From contig JAHLKG010000001.1 in the NCBI GenBank assembly GCA_025526995.1, positions 1,364,001 through 1,428,000 of the forward strand: a stretch of 64,000 bases of DNA, in the 5' to 3' direction. A program made the translations under genes and the position numbers. The DNA is from Powellomyces hirtus (Eukaryota > Chytridiomycota > Chytridiomycetes > Spizellomycetales > Powellomycetaceae). Shown piece by piece: positions 44,311-54,981 of this stretch (its first letter is position 1; each line of letters opens with the position of its first letter). Below the pieces are notes generated by a model. That model had not been told where the DNA came from and searched no databases. It worked only from the letters and a program-made list of their open reading frames with translations.

Positions 44311-45379
44311 ATGTCCGTCGACGTCCCAGGTTTTAAGTCCGGCCCTATATTTGAGCAAATCAAAGCCGGCATCGAAGGTCAATCCGATGCCGAAAAGGCG
44401 CTGACCCTTAAAAAGGTCAATGGCGTCTTTGAGATCGTCATCAAGAATGCCGAGGGCAAAGAGCAGAGCTGGGCCCTTGAACTCAAGAAGGAGGGCAAAG
44501 TGACCCTTGGCAAGCCGGAAGGCAAAGCTGACATTGTCATCAACACCACTGATGATACGTTCTTGGACTTGGCGAATGGAAAACTGAATGGACAGAAGGC
44601 ATTCATGAGTGGGAAATTGAAGGTTAAGGGAAATGTAGGTCTCTTTTCATTTGGAGAGAGGGGAAGGTGTCAGAGGAATTTAGTGGCTAATTTAGCTCTG
44701 TGTGGGTCTCGCTCGGTAGATGATGCTCGCTACCCGTCTCGACACTGTCCTGAAGACTGCCAAGAGCGCCCCTGCTCCAAAGGCCGCTGCCCCCCAAGCC
44801 GCCATTCCTGCCCCCGCCAAGCCTGCCGCCCCCGCTCCCGACACTGGCGTATCTGGTGTTGAGGTCCCCGGTTTCCAGTCCTCGGCCGTCTTTTCTCAGA
44901 TCAAATCTGGAATCGACGCTGCGAGTGCTGAACAGAAGGCTGCCATTGTCAAGAAGACCAAGGCTGTCTTCCAGTTCGATGTTAAGGTAACACACTAGCA
45001 CCCTGATTGCCTATCAAAAATGAGTTACTGAACAAGATTGTTGTGGCCCTTTCTGTAGTCCTCCAGTGGCCAGGTCCAGACCTGGACTCTCAACTTGAAG
45101 ACCGACGCTGGCGCCAGCACCGGAGCCCCCGCCAGCAAGCCCGACATTGTCATCTCCATCAGCGACAAGGACTTTGTGGATCTTGCCAGCGGCAAACTCA
45201 ATGGCCAGAAAGCCTTCATGGGTGGAAAGCTGAAGATCAAGGGCAACATGATGCTCGCTACTAGTACGTTTTTTATTTCCAATGCTATTGGAAGCTATCG
45301 TGACGCTAATCATGTGAATTTGTTTCTTGCAGAACTTGACGCTGTCCTCAAGGACCTCAAGCCCAAGGCTAAACTGTAA
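44311..45379 (+). CDS. Protein with two SCP2 sterol-carrier domains and a peroxisomal C-terminal signal
   Basis: Four exons (44311-44634, 44720-44986, 45059-45263, 45333-45379) give 280 residues. Two SCP2 domains are present. The first, residues ~10-118, has IFEQIKAGIEG, VFEIVIKNAEGKEQSWALEL, ADIVINTTDDTFLDLANGKL and AFMSGKLKVKGN. The second, ~170-278, repeats this as VFSQIKSGIDA, VFQFDVKSSSGQVQTWTLNL, PDIVISISDKDFVDLASGKL and AFMGGKLKIKGNMMLATKL. An Ala/Pro/Lys linker joins them. The C terminus PKAKL ends in Ala-Lys-Leu, a peroxisomal targeting signal type 1. SCP2 domains bind fatty acyl-CoAs and sterols in a hydrophobic tunnel. Each domain keeps an intron at the matching GN/MMLAT position near its end, evidence of an internal gene duplication. 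Codon bias suggests strong expression. Confidence 0.93.
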
Positions 45380-45587
45380 AATGCCTTCCTCACGACCTAT
45401 ACCAAAATAATCCCCGCACCGCTTCATCTACCGATTAATATCACAATTGACTTTTCACTATCCTATTTGGAGACTCTCTGTCACATGCTTCTGTTGGAAT
45501 AGGCGAGATCCTCGCAGTGTACTGAACGCAATATGGTAGGATAAGCTGCATGCTCGCCCGCGTTAATCTCATTGCAACAATTGCACT

Positions 45588-47639
45588 TTACCTAGTTGGC
45601 GGACCATTTGCATGGCCCTCCAGCAGCTTGTGTCGTCCGCGGGCGGCGTCGCCCGAGCTCGCGCGTACAGCTGTTGCAGTAATCTGGGTCATTGATATCG
45701 TCGTGAAAGAACATTTTGAAACAATCAACGTACCGTTAGGAATGTTTGCAATCCAAGCTCCTGCTCGATAAACATTCTCGCAAACTCGATGCGAGTGAAG
45801 ATTGAGTCCTTGCTGCTGATTACTCTCTATCAAAACACCAATCAGCCACTGACCTGTTGATCATTGAGGAAATAACGGAGCTAAACGTACCATGACTTCA
45901 AGCTTCTCGTTCGATCTCCGCTGAACTTCTGCGTCAGGGTCCTGCCTGGATGGGACGGCCGTACGCACCGCCAGTTCCCGTTGTTGCACTCGCGCTACCC
46001 GTTCCGAGAGGCGTTGCCTTGCGCCCTTCAATGGCATTGGATTCTCTTGTCCCTGACGCATAACCTGCTCTTGTCTTACAACTTGCTGCTCCAGCAGCAA
46101 CAGTCTCTGTTTCTCGTAAACCATTTCCCTGAACGTCCGCGGAAGCCCCTCCCCACCTCCCTCATACCCCGCTACCCCATCCCCGCTACTCCTCAGCATC
46201 TCCCCAAACGCCCTCTTCACTCCACCCACCCCCATCAACTCCACAACACTCGGTCGCAACTCGGCCCGCGTTTGCAGCATCGATCCAATCAAACCACGTA
46301 GTTCCCGCGTGTAGGTGCTGGAGATGGAGGGGTACCGGCCTCGGATAATGGTTTGGATTCTGGGAAAGAGAAGAGAGATGGGATGGTGAGATACCGAGAG
46401 GGATGGGAGGAGGGTGGGAGGGGAGGGGGGGGGGGGGGGGGGCGGATGAATTACTTACAGATCGGAGAGATTTGCGGCGTAGAAGGCGTGGCGGAGGGTT
46501 GCGAGCTCGTACTGTTGTTAGAATTATAGGGAGAGATGATGTGAGGGTTTGGGATTGCGGTAATAAGCGATCCGGCATTTTGCGTACTATTACACATCTA
46601 CCAACACAACGCATCAGCAAGCGACCGCCCAAAGAGCAGAAAACTCCATTAGCACGTTTTCATCCCCATTTCTCTGCTTCTCATGATCTCATTTGATTTG
46701 AGCAAGCTCACCCCAGGGACCACACATCGCTCTTCCAGCTATACGCCCGTCCCTCACATATTTCGGGCGAGAGATAAAACGGGGTCCCGATCGCGGTATG
46801 GGCCGAATCGAGGGTCGTGGCGAGTGAGCGCGCGATGCCAAAGTCGCCGAGTTGGAGGGTGTTGGTGCGGGTTAGGAATATATTCTGACAGAACAAGTAA
46901 GTAGAATTGGGTGAGGTAGGGAGGGAGAGATGGCGGGGGTGGGGTAAGGGGATGGTACGTACCTTGGTTTTAATGTCCCGATGGAGAATCTTGTGGGTGT
47001 GCAGGTGGTGGATGCCGAGAAGGAGGTGGAGTGTCCTTGTTTGTCGAAAGTATGGTTAGAGCATCTGGTCTTCCCATCTATCTCGCGTTAGGGACTATTG
47101 CGGTAGCATAGCGCCCAACCTACCATTTCCAAATCTGCGCCTCAGGTACCAAAACGCCGTTCCGGCGCGCGAGATAGGCGTCCAGGTCACCGCTCTCTGT
47201 TTTTTGATAAAAGAGACGATTCCATGATTAGAGGACTGTGAATGGAGGAAGAGAAGAATGGGGTGCACGTCAAATGGCTTATCTACCGGCATACTCGAGC
47301 ACAATATATAAACTCCCGTTTTCGATGAATGCGGAACGGTAGCCGACAATGTTGGGGTGCGGAGGGAGGTGTTTCAAGATTTTGGCTGCGAAAATATATA
47401 AAATGTGTCATCAGCTTTTTGAGGCAAAAGCCCTAGCCCTTACCCCAACACAACCGCAACCACGTACCTTCCCGCACCGCACTCCTCCTCTCCTCCTTTG
47501 ACATCTTCCCGAGCGAAACCTCCTTCACGCACACCAACTGTATCTCTTTCTTTTTATTGGGTGGTTGCTTACACTCGGCGAGCCGCACGCAGCCCGAAGA
47601 GCCGATGCCAATTGTGCGCAGGATTTTGTAGTATTCCAT
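45588..47639 (-). CDS. NEK-family serine/threonine protein kinase with a 10-nt microexon
   Basis: Supported exons, all in phase, are the complement of 47468-47639, 47287-47385, 47124-47196, 46963-47035, 46712-46884, 46588-46597, 46459-46511 and 45891-46359. The kinase domain begins near residue 1: [20 protein letters not shown] (Gly loop), VCVKEVS (ATP-binding Lys), [18 protein letters not shown] (helix C Glu), HRDIKTKNIFL (catalytic loop), LGDFGIAR (DFG), [11 protein letters not shown] and [20 protein letters not shown]. The Gly-Cys-Val-Ile of that last segment depends on the 10-base exon. [14 protein letters not shown] closes the domain; a short Gln/Arg/Glu-rich coiled coil follows. NEK kinases act in mitosis and cilia or flagella, apt for a zoosporic fungus. 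One or two further 3' exons (to a stop at 45588) are likely but not certain; otherwise the frame stops at 45861. Confidence 0.85.
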
Positions 47640-48305
47640 GGGGCGAAGTGGTTTTTTTTTGCACAACAGGTGCTGAGAAATAGTAAAACGACGGACAATG
47701 CATTCTCTTTGAGACTTGGAAGCGACAAAGCGGAGACCGTGGGGGATGGGGCAAATATGGGGGGACAAGTGTGGGGTGACCGACCGCTGTCATTGATGAG
47801 TGTTTTGCTCAAGCCCCTTTGAAGGGAGCTCATACCTTTAGTCCAGGCCCTTTTTGTACATGACCTACATGAGGATGCCCAATAAGGTTTTCCACAATAA
47901 CTCTGACTAGACCGTGCTCATTGTTGGACGGACGTAGGTCCTTGCCACCTACGCTGCTCATAATTTGCTACTATCGCATTCTGCCTGTCAAGACCTCAGA
48001 AGCGCGTCAAATGCGCCACACGCCAAGCCACCCCTCCTGAAGAACTATTATATAGTTCTTTTTGAGTTTCTGCATTTGCGATATGTTTACGAAGAGCCGT
48101 CAAGAAAAGTCGGAAAGGGTATGATGTTCCATTTGTTCTAAGCTTGATATATTTCATTGAGATCAGCAGGGATATGAGGGAGAAACAACCGAGGGACTGT
48201 GACGAAAAGGCGCGGATATAAGACTGTGCTTTATTAGCGGGGGAACAAGAAACACGAAAATTGACTGTGACAGGAATGATATGCCGGTAAGATTTCTAGA
48301 ATTTT
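47640..48305. other. Intergenic region upstream of the NEK kinase gene
   Basis: This holds the presumed promoter of the kinase (-) and the 3' end of the flavocytochrome b2 gene (-). No coding signal or repeat stands out. Confidence 0.45.
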
Positions 48306-50095
48306 CTATAGTTTGCTCAATTCCGGAGGCTTGAGGGGCTCGTACACTTTCTCCGCAAGGTAATTTCGTATCGGGGCGCCAGTATGCAGACCCAAACTCG
48401 ACACATCCACCATATCCGCGGTAATGTCCTTGAGCGTCGGTGCACCCATGAGTTGCATAACACTATGCAGTTCGTCTTTGAGCACCTGCATGGCCTTCTC
48501 CACGCCCTTCTGACCATATCCTCCCATCGCATACAAGAACGGTCTGCCAATGCCCACAGCGCGCGCACCGAGAGCGAGCGCCTTGACGATATCAGTTGCT
48601 CGGCGGACGCCACCGTCGATGTAGACTTCCATGCGGGGTTTGGAGGGTGATGGATGGGTTTTGTAATGAGCGTCGAGAGCGCGCATGACGTCAGGCAGGA
48701 TTTCGAGCCCCGACCGCGCAGTTTCGAGTTGGCGACCGCCGTGGTTAGATAGAACGATGCCTTCGATCCCGTGTTGAGCGGCGAGAACGGCGTCGGCGGC
48801 ACATTGGATGCCTTTGAGAACGAGGGGGAGGCATGTGGTGGAGCGGAACCAGGGAATGTCCTTCCAGCTGAGCCCTGGGTCGATAAAGCTTCCGATGGCT
48901 CGTGCGGCGCCTCGGTTGCGCTGGACGTCCTCGCCTTTCATTTCGGCTACGCAAGGGACATGAGAAGAACAGTAATCATGTGCGCATCTGGAGAGGAAGC
49001 TTACTTGGCGGCTCGTCGGTGAACTTTGTGCGCATGTCCTTTTCTCTGTTACCTGCAAATAAGGGAACAAAAACGTCAGGCTTCAACATGAGATGCTCAA
49101 ACACGAACCACTTGACACTCGTCATCCATACCTAGCGTTGGCGCGTCAACGGTGATAAACAACGCCTTACATCCCCTCGCCTCCGCCTGCTTAATAATCC
49201 TTGCCGTCGTCGCGCGATCGCGATTCACATACAACTGGAAAAATTGGGTCTGCTCGGGCATTCTAGCCGCCGTCATCTCATCCAGCGAACACGACGACAA
49301 GGTTGGAAGCATGTGGATGATCCCATGCTGCCCGGCCGCACGCGTCAGCGCCACCTCGCCCTCCGGGTGACCCAGTCGTCCCAGCGCGGTTGCCGTCATG
49401 TAGAAGGGAGCTTCGCAGGGATAGCCGAGAATAGTGGTCCGGAAATCGATCTGGGACACGTCGACCATGACCCGCGGGACGAGCCAGACGCGTTGGAAAG
49501 CGTTGCAGTTTTCACGTAGTGTCATTTCGTCGTCGCTTCCTGTTCGGCACACACAAAACACACATGAATTCTTGTAGAAAGATCGGGGGCGACACGGCCA
49601 CTTGTCGCCTCTTACCAGAAGAGTAGTAGTTCCACGCTTCCGGCTTCATGGTCTTTTTGGCCATGAACTCAAAATCATACAGATTGATGACTTGAGAAAG
49701 CGGCATCATCTTCTCAGCTTTCTTAAGCAGCTCCTCGGGCGTCGCCTGTTGCTTATGTGCCTTCCCCGTGAATGTCTTCTGGTCCAAGATACCAACGAAA
49801 GCGTCGGCGGGGAGCGTCCTTGCAATGACGTCTTCGGAGTGAATTTCTTGGAATGCTTCGGTACCGTCCATCCCTGCCCAATCATCCCGTCAGCCCACAT
49901 TGTTCACATCTAACAAGCCAAGTCCTGTACTCTACCAGCTTGGTTCAGCAGCACCCTCTTGCCGCCGGGGTGTTCGGGCAGGAAACGGGTCAGGTCGTAT
50001 ACTTTGCCGTGGATGATCATCCAGCAGTCATCTTGAGTGCTGTGCCGTTGCACCTCCTGGTAGCTGACCAGGTTGTCCTTTTTCGGTGCGGTCAT
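48306..50095 (-). CDS. CYB2: Flavocytochrome b2, L-lactate dehydrogenase (cytochrome)
   Basis: Five exons, complement of 49936-50095, 49616-49873, 49132-49539, 49005-49052 and 48306-48946, give 504 residues. Residues ~8-85 are a cytochrome b5 domain with heme ligand motif FLPEHPGGKRVLLNQAG and an earlier VYDLTRF. Residues ~110-500 are the FMN-dependent alpha-hydroxyacid dehydrogenase barrel: INLYDFEFMAKKTM, FRTTILGYPCEAPFYMTATA, FFQLYVNRDR, ALFITVDAPTLG, then VLKGIQCAADAVLAAQHG and VLSNHGGRQLE with the catalytic His and Arg, and VYIDGGVRRATDIVKALALG for FMN phosphate. The reaction oxidises L-lactate to pyruvate and passes electrons to cytochrome c. The protein begins MTAPKKDNLVSYQEV directly at the b5 domain with no mitochondrial presequence, unlike yeast Cyb2. 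Substrate could be another 2-hydroxy acid. Confidence 0.92.
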
Positions 50096-50465
50096 GTTTA
50101 CGATTGTCTGCCGAACCAGACTACTGTGGGGTAGCGATCTATGACAAAGTCACCAGAAGCATGTGTGACATACACAGGTTAGATTCAGCATGAGGGCAAA
50201 ATGTTTCCTATTTGTCTTTTTTGTTTTTTCTTTTGAGATAACCGATGCAAATCAACGACGCCGGAATGAAAAGAAAGACCTTTGACAAAAAGAAATCTAT
50301 TACTTTTGCTTGAGTAAAAATGTTACTCTCTATTGACTGGAAGTGACCAGCACTACAAAATGAAAGCGACAAAGATGTGCATGGGGAGGATTGGGGGGAT
50401 GGATGGTAAATATCAAACGAGGGATAGATAAGAGTCGCAGATGATGAGAGATACATATAGAGTAT
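50096..50465. other. Short intergenic region between two minus-strand genes
   Basis: It holds the promoter of the flavocytochrome gene and the 3' end of the transporter gene. An A/T-rich stretch at 50212-50240 could supply a polyadenylation signal. No gene is seen. Confidence 0.45.
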
Positions 50466-52370
50466 CTACAGCAGAGTACCGGCGACGGCAGCGGTCAACC
50501 ATGTGGACATGGTACCGAGCAACATGGCACTAACAGCGAGCTGAGCCAGCTCCTGCTTGCGGGAGGGGGAGATGGCACCGAGAGCCGACACCTGGATACC
50601 GATGGAACCAATGTTGGCGAAACCGCAGAGGGCAAAAGCCAGCACGTGGAAGGTACGCGCGTTGATGACCTTGGTCTTGTTGAGCTTGGACAAGTGCTCG
50701 TAGGCAAAGAACTCGTTGACCACCATCTTCTCGGCCATGATTTCTCCAGCGGTACGTGCCTGCTCCCAGCTGATGCCGAGGAACCACGCCATGATGGAGA
50801 AGGGGTATGAGAGGATGAAGGCGATGGACACCCAGTCGGGGTGCTTGATGGTAGGGTCCTCAATGGGACGGTGGATGTTGAGCATGTCGAAGCACCACCC
50901 GACCAGGTCGTTGGCGGCAGTGTACAAGGCAATCAGAGCCAATAGGGTGGCAGAGATGAGGATGACGAGCTGAGCACCGGTGGCGGCACCGTTTCCGGCA
51001 GCGTGCAGGAAGTTGACGTCCTTCTCCTTGGTAGGGGGCACAGACACCTTACCCTTGGTGAGGGACTCTTCTTCTTCAGGGTATCGGAGCTTGGTGAGGA
51101 CCAGGGACGCGGGAATGGACATGATGCAGGCAGTCAGGATGAGACGAACGTCACCGACAATAGCGGCGTAACCAGCAAGCACGGATCCAGAGATGGTGGC
51201 AAAACCGCAGCACATGACAGCGTGGAGCTCAGACTTGGTCATGTACTCAATGAAGGGGAGAACGAGAAGGGCGTTCTCGACCTGTCCAACGAAAGGAGAG
51301 GCGGCAGCGACAACGGATTCGGCACCGGACGTGTCCATGAGGGTCATCATGACGCGACCCAGAGTCTGGACGAGGTACTGCATACCACCCCAGTAATAGA
51401 CGACCTGGATGAAGGAGCAGAAGAAGATGATGGCGGGGAGCACGTTGACGGCGAACGTGTTCTTCTCCAGACCCCAGACAAGGAACGAGAGACCGTCGTA
51501 GGCGTATTCGAGGAAGGTGCGGATGAATTTGGAGAACCAGTCGAAAATGTTGGTTCCAGTCTCCCACTTGAGGACGAGCAGGGCAAACAGGAACTGCAAC
51601 AGAATACCGACGGCGACGGTCTGGATGTTGATGGCCCTCTTGTTGCGGGACGAGGCAGCAGCGAGGGCGAGGATGAAAATGACACCGGCCCACGACTGGA
51701 CACGCTCACCACGGGTGGATTCGTCGCTGGAGGTGAAGAGGGCAGAGATCAACATGCAGGCGAGGGTGGCGACCAGGATACCGCCGAAGAGGAAGTTCTT
51801 GGGGATGTTGCGGGTGGCGGGGACAGCGGTGGCGTTCCAGACCTTGCTGAGAGGGTTGAAGAGAATCTTGCTGATGGAGACGTGCTGGGCGATGAATCGG
51901 AGGGTGATGAAAGCCCAAACAACTGTCCAGAAAGCGTAACCGTCCTTCAGCGAGCCGTCCTTTTCCTTTCCGAGGGTCCACAGGGCAATGGTGAAACCAG
52001 TGAGGAGGAGCCACAGACCAAAGTGGATGAGGAAGGTCTTCATGGGGCGCTTGCCAAAGACGGGCTTCGCCTCGTAGCGACGACGGGCCTCCTCAGCCTC
52101 GAGCAGCTCGGTAGCGGGCGCAGGGTGCTCAGCAGAGTACCCCTTCTCGTTACGGTACTTTTCGTCGAGGTTCAGTTTCTCAATGGTGATGGGGTCCACA
52201 AAGGTGCTTTGGAGCTCGAGGTGAGAATGGGGGTGCGGGTGGGGGGCGGCAAGGTGCTCCTGCGAGCGACGGACGGCCGGCGCCGTGTCGAGGTGCTCCT
52301 GCGAAGGGCGGTGCGCCGCAACGGGTGCTGGGGTGGTAGGAGCGGCGGTGTTGTTATCGTGAGAGTACAT
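50466..52370 (-). CDS. Concentrative nucleoside transporter (CNT, SLC28 family)
   Basis: A single exon encodes 634 residues, as usual for eukaryotic CNTs. The first ~105 residues are cytosolic and contain a duplicated Ser-Gln-Glu-His-Leu (RPSQEHLDTAPAVRRSQEHL) and a His/Pro run. About ten to thirteen membrane segments follow. Family landmarks are GQVENALLVLPFIEYMTKSE, VMCCGFATISGSVLAGYAAI, KMVVNEFFAYEHLSKL, and GFANIGSIGIQVSALGAISP near the end, which in CNT structures build the nucleoside and cation sites. The family imports nucleosides coupled to a sodium or proton gradient across the plasma membrane. Codon use is strongly biased to C-ending codons and there is no intron, both suggesting high expression. 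Coupling ion and substrate preference cannot be read safely. Confidence 0.95.
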   Translation of the reverse strand: MYSHDNNTAAPTTPAPVAAHRPSQEHLDTAPAVRRSQEHLAAPHPHPHSHLELQSTFVDPITIEKLNLDEKYRNEKGYSAEHPAPATELLEAEEARRRYEAKPVFGKRPMKTFLIHFGLWLLLTGFTIALWTLGKEKDGSLKDGYAFWTVVWAFITLRFIAQHVSISKILFNPLSKVWNATAVPATRNIPKNFLFGGILVATLACMLISALFTSSDESTRGERVQSWAGVIFILALAAASSRNKRAINIQTVAVGILLQFLFALLVLKWETGTNIFDWFSKFIRTFLEYAYDGLSFLVWGLEKNTFAVNVLPAIIFFCSFIQVVYYWGGMQYLVQTLGRVMMTLMDTSGAESVVAAASPFVGQVENALLVLPFIEYMTKSELHAVMCCGFATISGSVLAGYAAIVGDVRLILTACIMSIPASLVLTKLRYPEEEESLTKGKVSVPPTKEKDVNFLHAAGNGAATGAQLVILISATLLALIALYTAANDLVGWCFDMLNIHRPIEDPTIKHPDWVSIAFILSYPFSIMAWFLGISWEQARTAGEIMAEKMVVNEFFAYEHLSKLNKTKVINARTFHVLAFALCGFANIGSIGIQVSALGAISPSRKQELAQLAVSAMLLGTMSTWLTAAVAGTLL

Positions 52371-54981
52371 GATGATGAGAGGTGATGTGTTGAGGAAGAG
52401 AGGGAGAAACGGTTCAGCACGACAGGGTGGGCAGTCCGAAGCTGGTTATCCCTGCGTAGTGTGCTGGTTGATTGTGAAGGCAGTGAGCAGGGGAGCAGGG
52501 ACGGGGAGTGAAGACCCAACCAAGTTCTTATAGTGTGCATTTTTGGACTACTCCTCTCGCGCCTGAACAAGAAAAGAGCGGGGGAAGCTTTTTTTCCCTC
52601 GATTGGACAAAACCGAACGCCAATCCATGCCGTGTGATTAGGGCGAACTGCTTGGAGTGGGGGACGAAAAAAAAGCAAAAAAAAATTAAGCGTCTCGTGA
52701 GCCCGATACAACATCCTGGATTGCCACGCATTGTGTTCAATTGGAGTGGTGAAATTGAACCCCCCAGCCCTCCTTTGTCCCCAAGGAAAAATGAGAGCGC
52801 GGGTAGAGATACTCGGGGGTGGGAGCCATGGAGTGACAGTCCGGTAGAGTCTTCCGGGGCAGTGTCTCCCTCTCACCGGGTATTGGTATCTTCCGCTTTC
52901 AGGAGAGACGCCAGCCCAGATAAGCATAGGGACAGACCCTCCGAGGATGCTGTTTGTGCCGGGTACGGCCGGCCTACCGCACACCCACCCCTCCCAGTTT
53001 GGGGTTGTACTCAAACACCTCGATTGCCCACTTCCGCGCAAAGAAAAAAAGCGAATGTAAAATTAGGCACACTTCGCGGAAGTCGCGTGAGATATGTACG
53101 CGCGCTGTCGCACTAGAAAACACGCTACTGCAGTTGAAACCGAAGAGCGATTTGATTGAGCAATCAACGCTTCTTGATTGCCGTATTGTCCGACGAGTGA
53201 TCGCGGGGTACAAACACAGCCATGATAATCCAAGATTCCTCTCCGGAACCACGTCCCACCCCGCGGGCGGGGGCTGAGATTGAGGATCACAGTACAGTTC
53301 TAGAACGAATAAACTTGCGCTCAAACATATTTTTGTGGGGACAAGCATACAAAAGTTCGTGATTTTATATTGTAGCATGGAGGCCCACGGAGGGCTCACA
53401 CGGTATTTCCCGCATGAAGATATTGACAGGTTATCATCGTATCGTAGCCGTCAGTGCGAGGGTGATTCGGAGGGCACTGAGCCATATCCTTCCTAACCTT
53501 CAGTTAAGTTAGAAGAAAAAAAAACACTTCACATGGCAAGAACATGAACCTACAACATAATAAAAGCCACCTTCACACCAAAATACAATACCACTACGAC
53601 GCCCACTTGGGTATTTCCATTTGTGAGCCACAGCGTCATCATTCCATTCAAGTTACCGCACAGAGGGCTGTAAGAAGGGGAAGAGAAAAACTAAGGAGGT
53701 TCTATCGTCACACTTGCACTGGTGGGGTGAGGGAAAATTCCCGCCTGATCTACTATTACCGCAACAATGAACACCAAGGTGGTGTTCGCCGCGTGAGCCG
53801 CGTGACGGTCTGCTTTCTTCTCAATACGGCCACCCACATCATTAGCCCCGAAAAAAAATGGAAAAAGAAAGAAACACAGAGAAAAGAGTTGTATTATTCC
53901 CCTGATGAGATAGTGCCAGACTCCACTGAAGATTATTGGCTCGTGCTTGTTAAACTTGCCCGTTTGCTTGTACACTTGTGTGTTTTGTACTTTGGCCGCG
54001 CTCCTGCGTAAGCAAGGGCAACCCAAACCCCGAATTACCCGAATGCCTCTCTCATCAGGCGCTATAGCAAACTGACCCACCTTCTTTTGATGTGTGGGCT
54101 GTTTTAGATCAGTGAGGTCAAAAACTCTAAAGATCAAATGGTGATGGGTGAGCGTCGAGTCCCACCGTGACTATCTATGGGACTTGCACACAGCAAATCC
54201 CTGACCTTCGCACCCATTCCAAAACAAATCAGGGGCTACTAGAACCGCTTAGTGGTGCTCCAGCTGCTTTTCCCGCACACATTCTTTCAATTCAAAATCC
54301 AAAGTGAGATTTAATCGAAAGACGAGAGACTCTGAGCTACGGCACGGTAATGTCTTGGGGTGTATGCGCACTCTACAATGTCATGTGCCACCCAATTTGG
54401 CCGAGCCTAACCAGAGTAGAGCGGATATGGTGATTCGCCAGCCCCGATCCTGGACTTTTCTATATGTGATTGAGGGAATCGTAAGCTGCATGGCTCAGAA
54501 CGTGCAGTGTCGGAACCCAATCTGGCCGAGCCAAAGCATGCTCGGCAGCCCGAATCAGAATATACGTGAGTCGCGACCCGTGAGCGGCATGGGTCCCAAG
54601 GTGTAAACTCTAAATAGAGATAAAAAGCACGCCAATGTCCGCTTCTCGAACCAAGCGGTCATAGAAAAAAAGTTCCGATATTGCCGTTACGACAAAAAGG
54701 TACTCTGCCTCCCCCCTTTCTATCCAACCAGGATCCTACTGTATTCAAACATCTTTCATAATAACAACACAACCAGCGAGCATCCAAGCCCTCTCAACAT
54801 AAAAATCAAACATCGCATTGCCTACATATGAAATATAATAAATGGCCACTGGTAACTGGGCTAGAGGTTTCTGAGCGAGGAGAAAGAGGTACCCGCGCCC
54901 CTATTCGTTTCCGCGTGCGCAACTTGTGTGGAGATGTACGCCATGAGGAGTACAGTAAAGGTTCAGATATCGGTCGTCTAT
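52371..54981. other. Long gene-poor region upstream of the nucleoside transporter
   Basis: No gene is supported in 2.6 kb. Open frames (for example 52508-53116 and 53544-54011 on the plus strand) show no domain or splice structure. A CCCAAT(T/C)TGGCCGAGCC phrase occurs twice, near 54392 and 54515, about 124 bp apart, hinting at an old short duplication. The stretch nearest 52371 is the likely promoter of the transporter. Confidence 0.45.

Noticed and set aside
51003..52385. 460-codon open frame on the plus strand opposite the nucleoside transporter
   Set aside because: Fully antisense to a clear SLC28 gene; the charged Gly/Glu-rich sequence mirrors the GC-biased third positions of the real gene.
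52508..53116. 202-codon plus-strand frame upstream of the transporter
   Set aside because: Low-quality sequence with runs of Lys and Pro from homopolymers; overlaps the likely promoter of the transporter.
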